Part shown: positions 1-9,356 of the stretch, in pieces
How the letters are laid out: each line of letters opens with the position of its first letter
Numbering within the stretch: position 1 is the stretch's first letter
Origin: Thermococcus alcaliphilus
GTDB taxonomy: Archaea > Methanobacteriota_B > Thermococci > Thermococcales > Thermococcaceae
DNA length: 64,000 nt
Direction: 5' to 3'
Assembly (NCBI RefSeq): GCF_024054535.1
Contig: NZ_JAMXLV010000023.1
Location: 121,141-185,140, forward strand
Position numbers and translations under genes: made by a program
Notes under the pieces: generated by a model
What the model saw: the letters and a program-made list of their open reading frames with translations, nothing else
Databases searched by the model: none
Told to the model about the DNA's origin: nothing

Positions 1-42
1 AAACTGATAAACATTGAACTACAATCTTACTCGGGTGATAGT

Positions 43-558
43 ATGTCAATTACGACCAAAACCGGAGATAAAGGAACAACGGGAATTTTCACTGGAGAGA
101 GAATAGCTAAGTTCTCTCCGATAATAGAGGCCAACGGCACCATCGATGAGCTGAGCTCCTTTTTAGGGGAGGCAAAGCACTATCTCGATGAAGAATTGAA
201 GGAAACTCTCGAGAAGATCCAGGTTGAGCTCTATTCGCTCATGGCTGAGATTGCAAGCAAAGGAGAGTACAAAAAAGTTGGAGAAGAGGAAATAAAGCAT
301 TTGGAGGAGCTCATTGAAAAGTTTGAGAGCGAAGTAAAGCTCGAAGGATTCGTTGTTCCTGGTTCAACAATAGCAAGTGCAAAGCTTGACATCTGCAGAA
401 CAGTTGCTAGAAGAGCCGAGAGGAGAGTTTCCAAGGTGGTTTTGGAATATGGGATTGGCAAAGATGTTTTGAAGTATCTCAACCGCCTGAGTGATCTGCT
501 CTTTATAATGGCTCGTTATGTTGAGCTTAAAGAGGGAAAGATCAAGTACGTAAAGTGA
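43..558 (+). CDS. ATP:cob(I)alamin adenosyltransferase, PduO type
   Basis: Transfers the adenosyl group of ATP to cob(I)alamin to make coenzyme B12; cytosolic and normally trimeric. The 171-residue length is typical of the family. The N-terminus carries the ATP-binding signature [11 protein letters not shown] (residues 4-14), and further on come the helical motif [10 protein letters not shown] (about residues 125-134) and the C-terminal [13 protein letters not shown] segment, both typical of PduO/MMAB enzymes. The ATG start lies five nucleotides after a GGTGAT ribosome binding site. The stop overlaps the upstream region of the aspartate racemase gene, so the two are probably cotranscribed. 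The family assignment is strong; the salvage role is inferred. Confidence 0.9.
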   Translation: MSITTKTGDKGTTGIFTGERIAKFSPIIEANGTIDELSSFLGEAKHYLDEELKETLEKIQVELYSLMAEIASKGEYKKVGEEEIKHLEELIEKFESEVKLEGFVVPGSTIASAKLDICRTVARRAERRVSKVVLEYGIGKDVLKYLNRLSDLLFIMARYVELKEGKIKYVK

Positions 559-563
559 TTGAT

Positions 564-1250
564 ATGGAGAAGGTCATAGGGATTTTAGGCGGGATGGGCC
601 CTCTTGCCACTGTGGATCTCTTTAAGAGAATAGTACTCAAAACTCCCGCAAAGAAGGATCAAGACCATCCAAGAATAATTATCTACAACAACCCTAAGAT
701 TCCCGATCGAACTGATTATATTCTCGGAAAAGGCGAAAATCCACTTCCAGAACTCATTGACAGCGCAAAAAAACTTGAGAAGTGGGGGGCAGATTTTATA
801 ATCATGCCCTGCAATACCGCTCATTACTTTGCGGATGAGATTCAAAAGGCCATCAAGATACCGCTGATAAACATGATAGAGGAGACCGCATCTTATGTAG
901 AAGCCTTGGGCGTGAAAAGGGTAGGCATCCTTGCAACGACGGGCACGATAGTGAGTGGAATTTATCAAAAAGCCCTCGAAAAGAGAGGAATTGAAGCGCT
1001 CATTCCCTCTGGAGGGGATCAGGAAAAAGTCATGAAAGCTATCTATGAAGGAGTAAAGGCCGGGGATATAGAACTCGGAAGAAAACTGCTTCTCGAGGTC
1101 GCAAAAAAACTTGAAAAGGATGTTGAAGCTATAATAGCTGGATGTACGGAAGTAAGTGTAGCTTTAAAGCCGGAAGATCTAAGCGTTCCCCTCGTAGATC
1201 CCATGGATATACTGGCTGAAAAGGCCGTGAAACTTGCCCTTGGTTTATAA
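564..1250 (+). CDS. aspartate/amino-acid racemase
   Basis: PLP-independent racemase that interconverts L- and D-aspartate by a two-cysteine mechanism. The start shown gives 228 residues, the length I recall for the Pyrococcus enzyme. The N-terminus has [11 protein letters not shown]. The two catalytic cysteines are visible as MPCNTAHYF (Cys83) and IIAGCTEVS (Cys194). An in-frame GTG at 555 overlaps the previous stop, but the ATG at 564 matches the family N-terminus better. It follows the adenosyltransferase with almost no gap. Its 3' end overlaps the convergent corA gene by a few bases. Substrate specificity (Asp or a broader range) cannot be read from sequence. Confidence 0.88.
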   Translation: MEKVIGILGGMGPLATVDLFKRIVLKTPAKKDQDHPRIIIYNNPKIPDRTDYILGKGENPLPELIDSAKKLEKWGADFIIMPCNTAHYFADEIQKAIKIPLINMIEETASYVEALGVKRVGILATTGTIVSGIYQKALEKRGIEALIPSGGDQEKVMKAIYEGVKAGDIELGRKLLLEVAKKLEKDVEAIIAGCTEVSVALKPEDLSVPLVDPMDILAEKAVKLALGL

Positions 1251-2231
1251 CCATCCTTTCTTTTTGAAATAATAGAGCATTCCGAGGGCTATTATGAGCA
1301 TAGCCAGAAGTGTGGCCGGATAGCCATAGTACCAGTTGAGCTCGGGCATGTTGTAGGGGGAGACATGTGTATTGAAGTTCATTCCATATATACCTGTTAT
1401 GAATGTTAGGGGTATGAAGATCGTAGATACTACTGTGAGAATCCTTATGATGTCGTTTGTTTTCATGGAGAGGGTGGAGTAGTAGATATCGATCAAACCA
1501 TTGGCCATTTCTCGGTGGTTTTCAATAATATCGAGGATTTCCATAACGTGTTCATGGAGTTCTTCCAGGTATTTCTGCGTTTCTTCACCGAAGAATTCTT
1601 TTCCCTCCAACCTTAGCCGTCTAAAGATCTCCAACAGAGGAAATATTGTTCTCCTCACAAACAGTATCCTTCTCCTAATTCCGTGTATCTTTCGAAGCAC
1701 TTCTTTGTCTCCGTCTTTTAGGACTTTGGTTTCTATGACCTCCATTTGCGAGCTGATGTTTTCTAGAATTGGAACGTAGTTTTCAACTATTGCATCGAGA
1801 AGTGCAAAGAGTAGGTAATCCGCGCCTTTTTTTCTAAAAATTCCTTCTCCGTGCCTTATGCTTTCCCTAATTGTGTTAAACACATCGCCAGGCCGTTCCT
1901 GCATTGTTATGACGAAGTTATCTTTTAGAAAAACCGCGGTTCTCTCTTTTTTCAGGCCCCCCTTCAGCTCGTAGACCTGATGAAGTAAAACAAAAATATG
2001 GTCTTTTAGAATGGAAACCCTTGCCCGGGTCTTTGCTCTAAGAATTGACTTAATAGCAACTTCATGAAAGTTGAAGATTTCTTTAAGCTCTTGGAGATAA
2101 GCAATTCCGTCTATGTTTACCCAAACTACCTTGTAATCTTTGTATTTGAGGACATCTTTGACCGTTTTGACCCTCTTTTCCTCAAATTTGTCTTCTGAAT
2201 ATGCAAAGACTGTTATCTTTGCCTCATCCAT
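1245..2231 (-). CDS. corA: CorA-type Mg2+/Co2+ transporter
   Basis: Pentameric divalent-cation channel of the CorA (2-TM-GxN) family in the cytoplasmic membrane. It has a large cytosolic N-terminal alpha/beta and coiled region and two C-terminal transmembrane helices, separated by the signature GIYGMNF loop near residue 290; the lysine-rich C-terminus follows the last helix. At 328 residues it has the family length. The start at 2231 follows a GGTG site by six nucleotides; a longer frame reaches 2255 but has no ribosome binding site. A TATA-like element (AAACTATAATT on the minus strand) lies about 45 nt upstream. Very sure of the family, less so of the ion. Confidence 0.92.
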   Translation of the reverse strand: MDEAKITVFAYSEDKFEEKRVKTVKDVLKYKDYKVVWVNIDGIAYLQELKEIFNFHEVAIKSILRAKTRARVSILKDHIFVLLHQVYELKGGLKKERTAVFLKDNFVITMQERPGDVFNTIRESIRHGEGIFRKKGADYLLFALLDAIVENYVPILENISSQMEVIETKVLKDGDKEVLRKIHGIRRRILFVRRTIFPLLEIFRRLRLEGKEFFGEETQKYLEELHEHVMEILDIIENHREMANGLIDIYYSTLSMKTNDIIRILTVVSTIFIPLTFITGIYGMNFNTHVSPYNMPELNWYYGYPATLLAMLIIALGMLYYFKKKGWL

Positions 2232-2386
2232 TATGAACACCACGACGAAAGCCACTAATTTGGATTTCGCTATAATGGTAATTATAGTTTTCTCTCTTCA
2301 GAATCATTGGGTAAGCATTTAGTTTAGCCCAAGTAAGCTCTAAAAACCTGGCATAAAAATTTTCAAAGAAAAAGAGAATTTGACCT

Positions 2387-2770
2387 TTACATTCCGGTAG
2401 TTGTCCTGAATCCAATCTCCTTAAGAGTTTCAATAACCTTCTTGAAGGGCTCCTCCATGACCTCTTCGTCCCAGTACTCTTCTGGAACTCCTAGAACGGC
2501 ATGAACTTTTCCATCATTCTCGTAGAGAAGCAAGTGACAGGGGGCAACGACGCCGATGTTTTTGTTCCTCCGGTAGAGGTCGTAGAACACTTTTGGATTG
2601 CAGAGGCCGAGAGTCTTGTACTTTGGCATTTCAATACCAAGCTTGTTCCTGACGACTTCGGTGAAGTTCTGCTCCCAAACAATTCCAAAACCGGCTTTTG
2701 GCATGGCTTCCTTGACTTTTGCCTCAGCTTCCTCAAAGTTACCCTCAAACACGAACCTCTCCTCGATCAT
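2387..2770 (-). CDS. DUF302 family protein
   Basis: A 127-residue protein with the compact DUF302 fold: an N-terminal strand-helix region (EERFVFEGNFEEAEAKVKEA), the conserved LGLCNPKVFYDLYRRN segment, and CHLLLYEND before the C-terminal helix. DUF302 proteins are small and of unsettled function, sometimes linked to heme or redox chemistry; two cysteines (LGLCNP and APCHLL) are conserved-looking here. The start at 2770 is placed after a GGGGTG ribosome binding site; an upstream in-frame ATG at 2797 lacks one. It stands alone between corA and tRNA-His. Confidence 0.8.
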   Translation of the reverse strand: MIEERFVFEGNFEEAEAKVKEAMPKAGFGIVWEQNFTEVVRNKLGIEMPKYKTLGLCNPKVFYDLYRRNKNIGVVAPCHLLLYENDGKVHAVLGVPEEYWDEEVMEEPFKKVIETLKEIGFRTTTGM

Positions 2771-3134
2771 TTTACTAACACCCCTTGGTTTTAGCACATT
2801 TGTTATTCAAACTGAGGGACAATAAAAAACAGCAATTGCGAACTTTATAACTTTTTTGGGTAAGCCTTGTACTTTTATCCCAATTAATGCGTGAAAAATT
2901 CTTCAAAATAATAACATTTAGGTGCAAATAATTATGTCAATGTCGGGTTTGAGGCTACTACACTCGCAAAGATGGGTATTTACACGGGTGATGTACAGAA
3001 GCGTTCAAGGAAGCGGAATGTGACGGTGACAGTTCGGGCTGATTTGGTGGAGTTTGCAAAGAAGGAAGGCATTAACATGTCGAGGTTGCTGGAAGAAGTT
3101 TTAAAAGCGTTTTATTCTGGGAGAAGGGTGATTC

Positions 3135-3212
3135 TGGGGCCGGGGCCGGGATTTGAACCCGGGCTAGGGGATCCACAGTCCCCTGTGCTAACCAGGCTAC
3201 ACCACCCCGGCC
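3135..3212 (-). tRNA. tRNA-His (GTG anticodon)
   Basis: Complete cloverleaf on the minus strand. The acceptor stem GCCGGGG pairs with CCCCGGC. The extra 5' G (-1) at 3212 faces discriminator C73, the hallmark of histidine tRNA. The anticodon arm AGGGGACTGTGGATCCCCT has loop CTGTGGA, anticodon GTG. The T arm is CCGGG-TTCAAAT-CCCGG, and a genomic CCA ends at 3135. A TATA-like box (AGTTTATAAAG on the minus strand, 3240-3248) sits about 30 nt upstream of the 5' end. No intron. Confidence 0.96.
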
Positions 3213-3239
3213 ATGTCCACTTTAGCTATCTGGGATATC

Positions 3240-3248
3240 TTTATAAAC
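3240..3248 (-). promoter_or_regulatory. TATA box of tRNA-His
   Basis: On the minus strand the sequence AGTTTATAAAGATA lies about 28-36 nt upstream of the mature 5' end of tRNA-His, the usual archaeal spacing. Confidence 0.65.
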
Positions 3249-3353
3249 TTTTCGCCAAAATATGCTCAAAAAGTGCTAAGAATGGATTAATGACCAATTA
3301 GCCGTCTTAGAAAAAGTTTACTGGGGAGAATTGTCTTCAGAGGTGAGCTGGAG

Positions 3354-5180
<1,827 letters not shown>

Positions 5181-6434
5181 ATGGAGCTTGAGAAAAGGCT
5201 TAAGGAGAAATTGGAGGCACCAACTTTGGATTATGAAAAATACTTCTCGGAAAAGGCTCTTGGGATGAAGGCTTCAGAAATTAGGGAGCTTTTAAAGCTC
5301 GTTGAGACTTCGGATGTGATCTCACTTGCTGGCGGTCTTCCAGCGCCTGAAACCTTCCCGGTGGAGATAATTGGGGAAATCACTAAGGAGGTTCTTGAAA
5401 AGCACGCAGCTCAGGCACTTCAATATGGAACCACTAAAGGTTTTACTCCTTTGAGGCTTGCATTGGCCGAATGGATGAGAAAGAGATACGATATCCCTAT
5501 CTCCAAAGTAGATATTATGACCACAAGTGGCTCACAGCAAGCTCTTGACCTAATCGGTAGGGTCTTCATAAATCCGGGAGATATTATTGTAGTTGAAGCC
5601 CCAACTTACCTTGCTGCCCTTCAAGCTTTCAAGTACTATGAGCCCGAATTTGTTCAGATACCTCTTGACGACGAGGGAATGAACGTTGACCTTCTTGAGG
5701 AGAAATTACAGGAGCTGGAAAAAGAAGGGAAGAAAGTGAAGATAGTCTACACAATTCCAACTTTCCAAAACCCAGCGGGCGTAACAATGAATGAAAAGAG
5801 AAGAAAAAGGCTCCTTGAGCTTGCAAGTCAATACGACTTTATAATAGTTGAAGACAACCCCTATGGGGAGCTCCGCTACTCTGGTGAGCCGGTAAAGCCC
5901 ATTAAGGCATGGGACGAAGAGGGTAGGGTTATATATCTCGGAACGTTCTCCAAGATACTTGCCCCAGGATTTAGAATTGGATGGATAGCTGCAGAGCCCC
6001 ATTTCATAAGAAAACTCGAGATAGCCAAGCAGAGCGTTGATCTCTGTACAAACACCTTCAGCCAAGTTATAGCGTGGAAGTACGTAGAGGGAGGATATTT
6101 AGATAAGCACATACCGAAGATAATTGAATTCTACAAACCAAGGAGAGATGCAATGCTAAAAGCCTTGGAAGAGTTCATGCCTGAAGGCGTTAAGTGGACA
6201 AAGCCGGAAGGCGGAATGTTCGTTTGGGCAACTCTTCCCGAGGGAATTGACACAAAACTTATGCTTGAGAAGGCCGTTGCAAAAGGCGTCGCGTATGTTC
6301 CGGGAGAGGCTTTCTTTGCCCACAGGGATGTTAAGAACACAATGAGGCTTAACTTCACCTATGTTCCAGAGGAGAAGATTAGAGAAGGTATAAAAAGGCT
6401 TGCCGAGACAATAAAGGAGGAAATGAAGAAATAG
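5181..6434 (+). CDS. PLP-dependent aminotransferase, aromatic/2-aminoadipate type (class I)
   Basis: A 417-residue fold-type I aminotransferase. The PLP lysine is in GTFSKILAPGFRIGW (Lys258), with TSGSQQALDL (phosphate-binding loop), PTFQNPAG (about residue 193) and VEDNPYGELRY as further cofactor motifs, and C-terminal MRLNFTYVPEE with the substrate-carboxylate arginine. It resembles Thermococcales aromatic aminotransferases and the wider LysN/MocR aminotransferase group; the exact amino donor is not certain. The ATG follows a GGAGG site 9 nt upstream. It is monocistronic, followed by a GC-rich element. Confidence 0.85.
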   Translation: MELEKRLKEKLEAPTLDYEKYFSEKALGMKASEIRELLKLVETSDVISLAGGLPAPETFPVEIIGEITKEVLEKHAAQALQYGTTKGFTPLRLALAEWMRKRYDIPISKVDIMTTSGSQQALDLIGRVFINPGDIIVVEAPTYLAALQAFKYYEPEFVQIPLDDEGMNVDLLEEKLQELEKEGKKVKIVYTIPTFQNPAGVTMNEKRRKRLLELASQYDFIIVEDNPYGELRYSGEPVKPIKAWDEEGRVIYLGTFSKILAPGFRIGWIAAEPHFIRKLEIAKQSVDLCTNTFSQVIAWKYVEGGYLDKHIPKIIEFYKPRRDAMLKALEEFMPEGVKWTKPEGGMFVWATLPEGIDTKLMLEKAVAKGVAYVPGEAFFAHRDVKNTMRLNFTYVPEEKIREGIKRLAETIKEEMKK

Positions 6435-6464
6435 CAAAGGTTATTAATGAAAAGTTCCAATTAC

Positions 6465-6528
6465 CTCTGCCCGGGGAGCACCGCCGAAGGCGGAGTCGAT
6501 GAACTCGGGCGGGTTATTACCCCCTTTC
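6465..6528 (+). ncRNA. GC-rich structured element, possible small RNA or terminator
   Basis: A strikingly GC-rich island in an AT-rich gap. Pairings seen: outer stem GCCCG (6469-6473) with CGGGC (6506-6510); hairpin CCGCC-GAA-GGCGG (6481-6493); an alternative GAGT/ACTC hairpin (6493-6506) around CGATGA; and a 3' hairpin GGGTTATTACCC (6511-6522) followed by CCCTTTCT. In Thermococcales and Methanocaldococcus, GC-rich intergenic islands are often noncoding RNAs. A 28-codon frame also crosses it without a ribosome binding site. No known family was recognised and the strand is uncertain. Confidence 0.4.
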
Positions 6529-6578
6529 TATAGGCAATTGCCGAAAAACTTATAACAACTTAATGTGAGGAATTAATT

Positions 6579-7307
6579 ATGTTGGAGAAAGAGAAGGAAG
6601 CTCTGGCAAAAAGAATTGCTGGGGAAATAACCCTATCTTCAGATCCCGGAAAGACCATGAGAAAGTGGAGAGAAATATTTGGCATAAGTCAGACTGAACT
6701 TGCCGAGTTTCTTGGCGTATCTTCTTCGGTGATCAGCGATTATGAAGGTGGTAGAAGAAAAAGCCCTGGTGCTTCCACGATTAGGAAATTCGTTGAGGCT
6801 CTCCTCGAAATAGATGAGAAGAGAGGAGGGAATGTCATAAGGGCTTTTAGCAGGACTATAGGTAGTGATCTCCCCACAAATGCTATTCTCGACATAAGGG
6901 AGTTTGCCTTTCCCGTTACAGTTGCCGATATAGTTACTGCGGTAAAGGGAGAGATTGCTGCAAATGAAGATCTTCTTGGAAGGAAAATTTATGGTTATAC
7001 CGTTATAGACAGCATACAGGCCATTTTGGAAATGAGCAGTGACGAATTTTTGAAGCTCTACGGGTGGACCACTGAAAGAGCGTTAGTCTTCACCAAAGTG
7101 ACCACGGGAAGGAGTCCAATGATCGCCATAAGAGTTCAAGGATTAAAACCAGCGGTAGTTGTCCTCCATGGAGTCAAAAAGCTTGATGAACTCGCTGTAA
7201 AAATAGCGGAGAGGGAGAGAGTTCCTCTGGTTATATCAAAAGCTAAAGACGAAAACGAGCTAATTGTAAACCTAAGAGCTCTAGTAGAAAAAGCTGAAAA
7301 AATTTAA
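6579..7307 (+). CDS. HTH (XRE-like) transcriptional regulator, COG1709 type
   Basis: A 242-residue regulator. A lambda-repressor-like helix-turn-helix is clear at about residues 22-80: [20 protein letters not shown] followed by [10 protein letters not shown]. The remaining about 160 residues form an alpha/beta effector domain with no catalytic motif that I recognise ([20 protein letters not shown] near the C-terminus). It starts at an ATG preceded by TGTGAGGAATT, with a TATA-like ACTTATAACAAC about 30 nt upstream, so the leader is short. The 3' end meets the convergent phosphopantothenate synthetase gene. Its target is unknown. Confidence 0.8.
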   Translation: MLEKEKEALAKRIAGEITLSSDPGKTMRKWREIFGISQTELAEFLGVSSSVISDYEGGRRKSPGASTIRKFVEALLEIDEKRGGNVIRAFSRTIGSDLPTNAILDIREFAFPVTVADIVTAVKGEIAANEDLLGRKIYGYTVIDSIQAILEMSSDEFLKLYGWTTERALVFTKVTTGRSPMIAIRVQGLKPAVVVLHGVKKLDELAVKIAERERVPLVISKAKDENELIVNLRALVEKAEKI

Positions 7308-8092
7308 AGATTTTCTCTCCTCCAAACACCTTCTTCGGCTAGTTTCTCTAGTCTAGACTTCATATGAATTAAAACCTCACTGAGTACCTTTCCGTTGTCG
7401 TATTCCGCCACTATCTTTTCGAGTTCTTTCCTATGGAGTTCTTTCATTTCCTTGGCCAGCTCGATCATTCTTGGGTATGCCCTTACTATGTTGTCAACTA
7501 TAGTGATGTCCGCCATTCTTGCGCTCCGTGAGAGAGGATTCAAATCAACTGTTATAACGAACTTGCCCATCTTTACGAGTGCTTCCGTTCTGTCTCCATC
7601 CTCCAATGGTACAACGACAACGTCTGCCTTCCATATGCCGTTCTCATCAACTTTGCCTCTTTCGCTTTCTAGGTTTGGGATTCTTTTGGTTGGGTTTATG
7701 CCGAGAAGCTCAATTTCCGGGTCGTATCTTCTGAGCTCTTCCGCTATTGCCCTAACCCTTTCCTCTGTCCGGTAGAAGAGGTTTATCTCAAGTTTTGCAT
7801 TGAGAGCCTTTGCAAGCTCTATTGTTTCCTTTGGAACCAGCGCTGCCACGTTTCCATTTACTGAAAGTACCGGATGCTCAGCTAGGAGGAGTTTTGCAAT
7901 TGCGGCTTTCATGGCTTTTTCTGCCGGTTCGATGGTAGTTTCTCCGATAAGGTAATCAAAAGCTTCTCCCCTTCCATGGGCAATTAACCCTGCTGTAGCT
8001 AAAATGCCCTTTTCAAGAGCTTCCTCCAGTTTATGCCTGTAATAAAGGCTCCAGTACCTAGGATGAGACTTTGGGACAAAAAATTTTGCCAT
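7304..8092 (-). CDS. 4-phosphopantoate--beta-alanine ligase (phosphopantothenate synthetase)
   Basis: ATP-dependent ligase joining 4-phosphopantoate and beta-alanine, the archaeal route to 4'-phosphopantothenate for coenzyme A. The 262-residue protein matches COG1701 throughout: [22 protein letters not shown] at the N-terminus (two overlapping parts of one block), VNGNVAAL near residue 80, [19 protein letters not shown] and [23 protein letters not shown] in the C-terminal half. The start at 8092 follows GGTGAT by four nucleotides; the in-frame GTG at 8101 is part of that ribosome binding site. Confidence 0.9.
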   Translation of the reverse strand: MAKFFVPKSHPRYWSLYYRHKLEEALEKGILATAGLIAHGRGEAFDYLIGETTIEPAEKAMKAAIAKLLLAEHPVLSVNGNVAALVPKETIELAKALNAKLEINLFYRTEERVRAIAEELRRYDPEIELLGINPTKRIPNLESERGKVDENGIWKADVVVVPLEDGDRTEALVKMGKFVITVDLNPLSRSARMADITIVDNIVRAYPRMIELAKEMKELHRKELEKIVAEYDNGKVLSEVLIHMKSRLEKLAEEGVWRRENL

Positions 8093-8206
8093 TTTTATCA
8101 CCGAAGGGATATAAGAGAAAGAAAATAAAAGTCTTTTCTTATCTCTTCAGACGCCTCTAGAGGAGTGAAGCCATAGTGAAGATCACAATTACTAAAAACC
8201 TTTAGG

Positions 8207-8665
8207 TTACCACTGTCTTCTTCTGTCCCCCAAGAAGACTTTCATAAAACCTGAGAATTCCTCGCCCCTAAAGTCCTCGTAGAGCTTTTGAGTTTCTTCC
8301 TCGCTTAGCCACTCCATATCATCGGGAATGCCTTCAAAGAAATCGTAGTAAATCTCATTACCTTTCCTCGCCACATTTATGGTGTAAATTTTCTTCTTAA
8401 GTTCTTGGGCGATTTTTATCTCCCTGCTAACGAGAGAAGTGAATTTACCAACTATCCCAATAGCAACAAATATCTCTGCATCTTTTATCATGTGGTGTGT
8501 GGGCTTTAGCCCATAATCTGAAGGAAGTATAAAGTTGTTCGAATTAAGCCTCTCCTCAATAACCCTCAGCAGCGTCCTTTCGGTTTGGGTATGGTAAATA
8601 ATCGTAGGCTCGCTCACATATATCAAGGCACCATATTTCCTCTTCTTCTTGAAAAATTTGAACAT
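8207..8665 (-). CDS. conserved hypothetical protein, possible nucleotide-binding/NDT-like fold
   Basis: A 152-residue protein with a basic N-terminus (FKFFKKKRKYG). I do not recognise a named family. The order strand (ALIYVSEP), helix (ERTLLRVIEERLN), loop with histidines (KPTHHMIKDAEIFVAIG) and helix (SREIKIAQELKKKIYTI) resembles the nucleoside 2-deoxyribosyltransferase/TIR-like Rossmannoid pattern in which a short protein senses or cleaves nucleotides; this is inference only. The start follows GGTGTAGAAA, and that GGTG abuts the D box of an apparent C/D sRNA, so the sRNA lies in the leader of this gene. Confidence 0.6.
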   Translation of the reverse strand: MFKFFKKKRKYGALIYVSEPTIIYHTQTERTLLRVIEERLNSNNFILPSDYGLKPTHHMIKDAEIFVAIGIVGKFTSLVSREIKIAQELKKKIYTINVARKGNEIYYDFFEGIPDDMEWLSEEETQKLYEDFRGEEFSGFMKVFLGDRRRQW

Positions 8666-8675
8666 TTTCTACACC

Positions 8676-8727
8676 TCAGGTGGGGATAAAACGTCGTCAC
8701 CATTCGGCTGGGATGACACTCATCATC
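8676..8727 (-). ncRNA. candidate C/D box small RNA (2'-O-methylation guide)
   Basis: On the minus strand: C box GATGATGA (8720-8727), a 12-nt spacer GTGTCATCCCAG, a D'-like CCGA, a C'-like TGACGA (8694-8699), a 14-nt spacer CGTTTTATCCCCAC, and D box CTGA (8676-8679). Flanking ACC and GGT can pair as the short terminal stem. Order, spacing and the about 52-nt length are those of archaeal C/D sRNAs that guide ribose methylation with L7Ae, Nop5 and fibrillarin. The D' box is non-canonical. I could not assign rRNA or tRNA targets. The RNA ends about 10 nt before the start codon of the unknown gene at 8665. Confidence 0.65.
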
Positions 8728-8845
8728 GGTTGTTCTTATTTTTGAGTTTTAGCGTGATCTTAAAAACTCTTCCCTTTGTGCCCCCAACATAGCAAAACTT
8801 TTTATTTCGATCTAGGCAATTTTGTCTTAGATTGGGGGTGAGAGA

Positions 8846-9172
8846 ATGAAATTCTGTCCAAAATGTGGGAGCATAATGCTGCCAGATAAGAAGAAGGGAG
8901 TCTTTGTGTGCAGGAAATGTGGATATGAGGAACCTCTTGATCCAGAGACGGCAAACAGATACAAAATAACCCAAAAGGTCAAGCACGAGAGAGAAGACAT
9001 CCCCGTTATTGAGCAGGACATAGCTACACTTCCAAAAGTAAAGATAACCTGTCCAAAGTGTGGCAACGATGAAGCCTACTGGTGGGAAATGCAGACAAGG
9101 GCTGGAGATGAGCCTTCAACGATCTTCTACCGCTGTACAAAGTGCGGCTACACATGGAGAAGCTATGAATAG
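8846..9172 (+). CDS. tfs: transcription factor S (TFIIS-like elongation/cleavage factor)
   Basis: Induces endonucleolytic RNA cleavage by backtracked archaeal RNA polymerase. The 108-residue protein has an N-terminal zinc ribbon (CPKCGS...CRKCGY, residues 4-26), a linker, and a C-terminal zinc ribbon (CPKCGNDEAYWW...CTKCGY). The latter holds the catalytic acidic pair in QTRAGDEPSTIFY. The ATG follows GGGGGTGAGAG. It heads a cluster with a 56-codon gene, pcn and gins15, tying transcription elongation to replication genes. Confidence 0.95.
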   Translation: MKFCPKCGSIMLPDKKKGVFVCRKCGYEEPLDPETANRYKITQKVKHEREDIPVIEQDIATLPKVKITCPKCGNDEAYWWEMQTRAGDEPSTIFYRCTKCGYTWRSYE

Positions 9173-9183
9173 CGGTGAAATTC

Positions 9184-9354
9184 ATGGAGAAACTTGAAAT
9201 AGAAGTGCTTAAACGTCTTGTAGAAAAAGCTTTAAAGGAGTTAGACGAAGCATATAGAAGGATACCCGATGTGAACAATGGAAAAACTTATTTATGGAGA
9301 GGTAAAGAAAGAATAAGGTTGATGGCTAAAATTCTCAACGATATGGAGGGATAA
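9184..9354 (+). CDS. small conserved-looking protein between tfs and pcn
   Basis: A 56-codon gene starting at ATG 9184, five nucleotides after GGTGA, and ending two bases before the PCNA start. The product is charged and helical (MEKLEIEVLKRLVEKALKEL, then DEAYRRIPDVNNGKTYLWRG and KERIRLMAKILNDMEG). I do not recognise a family. Its tight fit between two conserved genes, good ribosome binding site and amphipathic composition support it as a real gene of the operon. A role with the polymerase or clamp is only a guess from position. Confidence 0.7.
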   Translation: MEKLEIEVLKRLVEKALKELDEAYRRIPDVNNGKTYLWRGKERIRLMAKILNDMEG

Positions 9355-9356
9355 AG

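Larger units (their letters stand above)
2972..3301 (+). pseudogene. possible N-terminal remnant of an SSV-type integrase, reading into tRNA-His
   Basis: An open frame of 109 codons whose first about 52 residues look like real protein: a basic stretch (QKRSRKRN), then a strand-helix-helix pattern (VTVTVRADLVEFAKKEGINM, then SRLLEEVLKAFYSG) like ribbon-helix-helix/CcdA-type DNA-binding domains. From codon about 53 it runs antisense through the whole tRNA-His gene, entering at the tRNA 3' end. This is the layout left when an SSV-type integrase gene is split by integration at a tRNA: the int(N) piece enters the tRNA from the element side. No int(C), and no clear ribosome binding site at the ATG, are seen. 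It could instead be a stand-alone antitoxin-like protein ending by chance in the tRNA. The frame stays open upstream of the ATG to about 2915. Confidence 0.45.

Noticed and set aside
2915..2971. In-frame extension of the integrase-like ORF upstream of its first ATG
   Set aside because: The frame is open back to 2915 but has no start codon upstream of 2972, so it was not annotated as coding; it is noted because it may be an older part of a degenerate gene.
3135..3212. Protein-coding reading of the tRNA-His antisense (GPGPGFEPG-type peptide)
   Set aside because: The tRNA cloverleaf, extra G-1 with C73, and genomic CCA fully explain this sequence; the peptide is a read-through artefact or an integration scar.
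6449..6535. 28-codon ORF across the GC-rich element
   Set aside because: No ribosome binding site, and composition is explained by the base-paired element rather than by coding.
8160..8215. Possible C/D box sRNA in the gap between phosphopantothenate synthetase and the unknown gene
   Set aside because: GTGATC and CTGA are present on the minus strand but not in the right order or spacing for C and D boxes.
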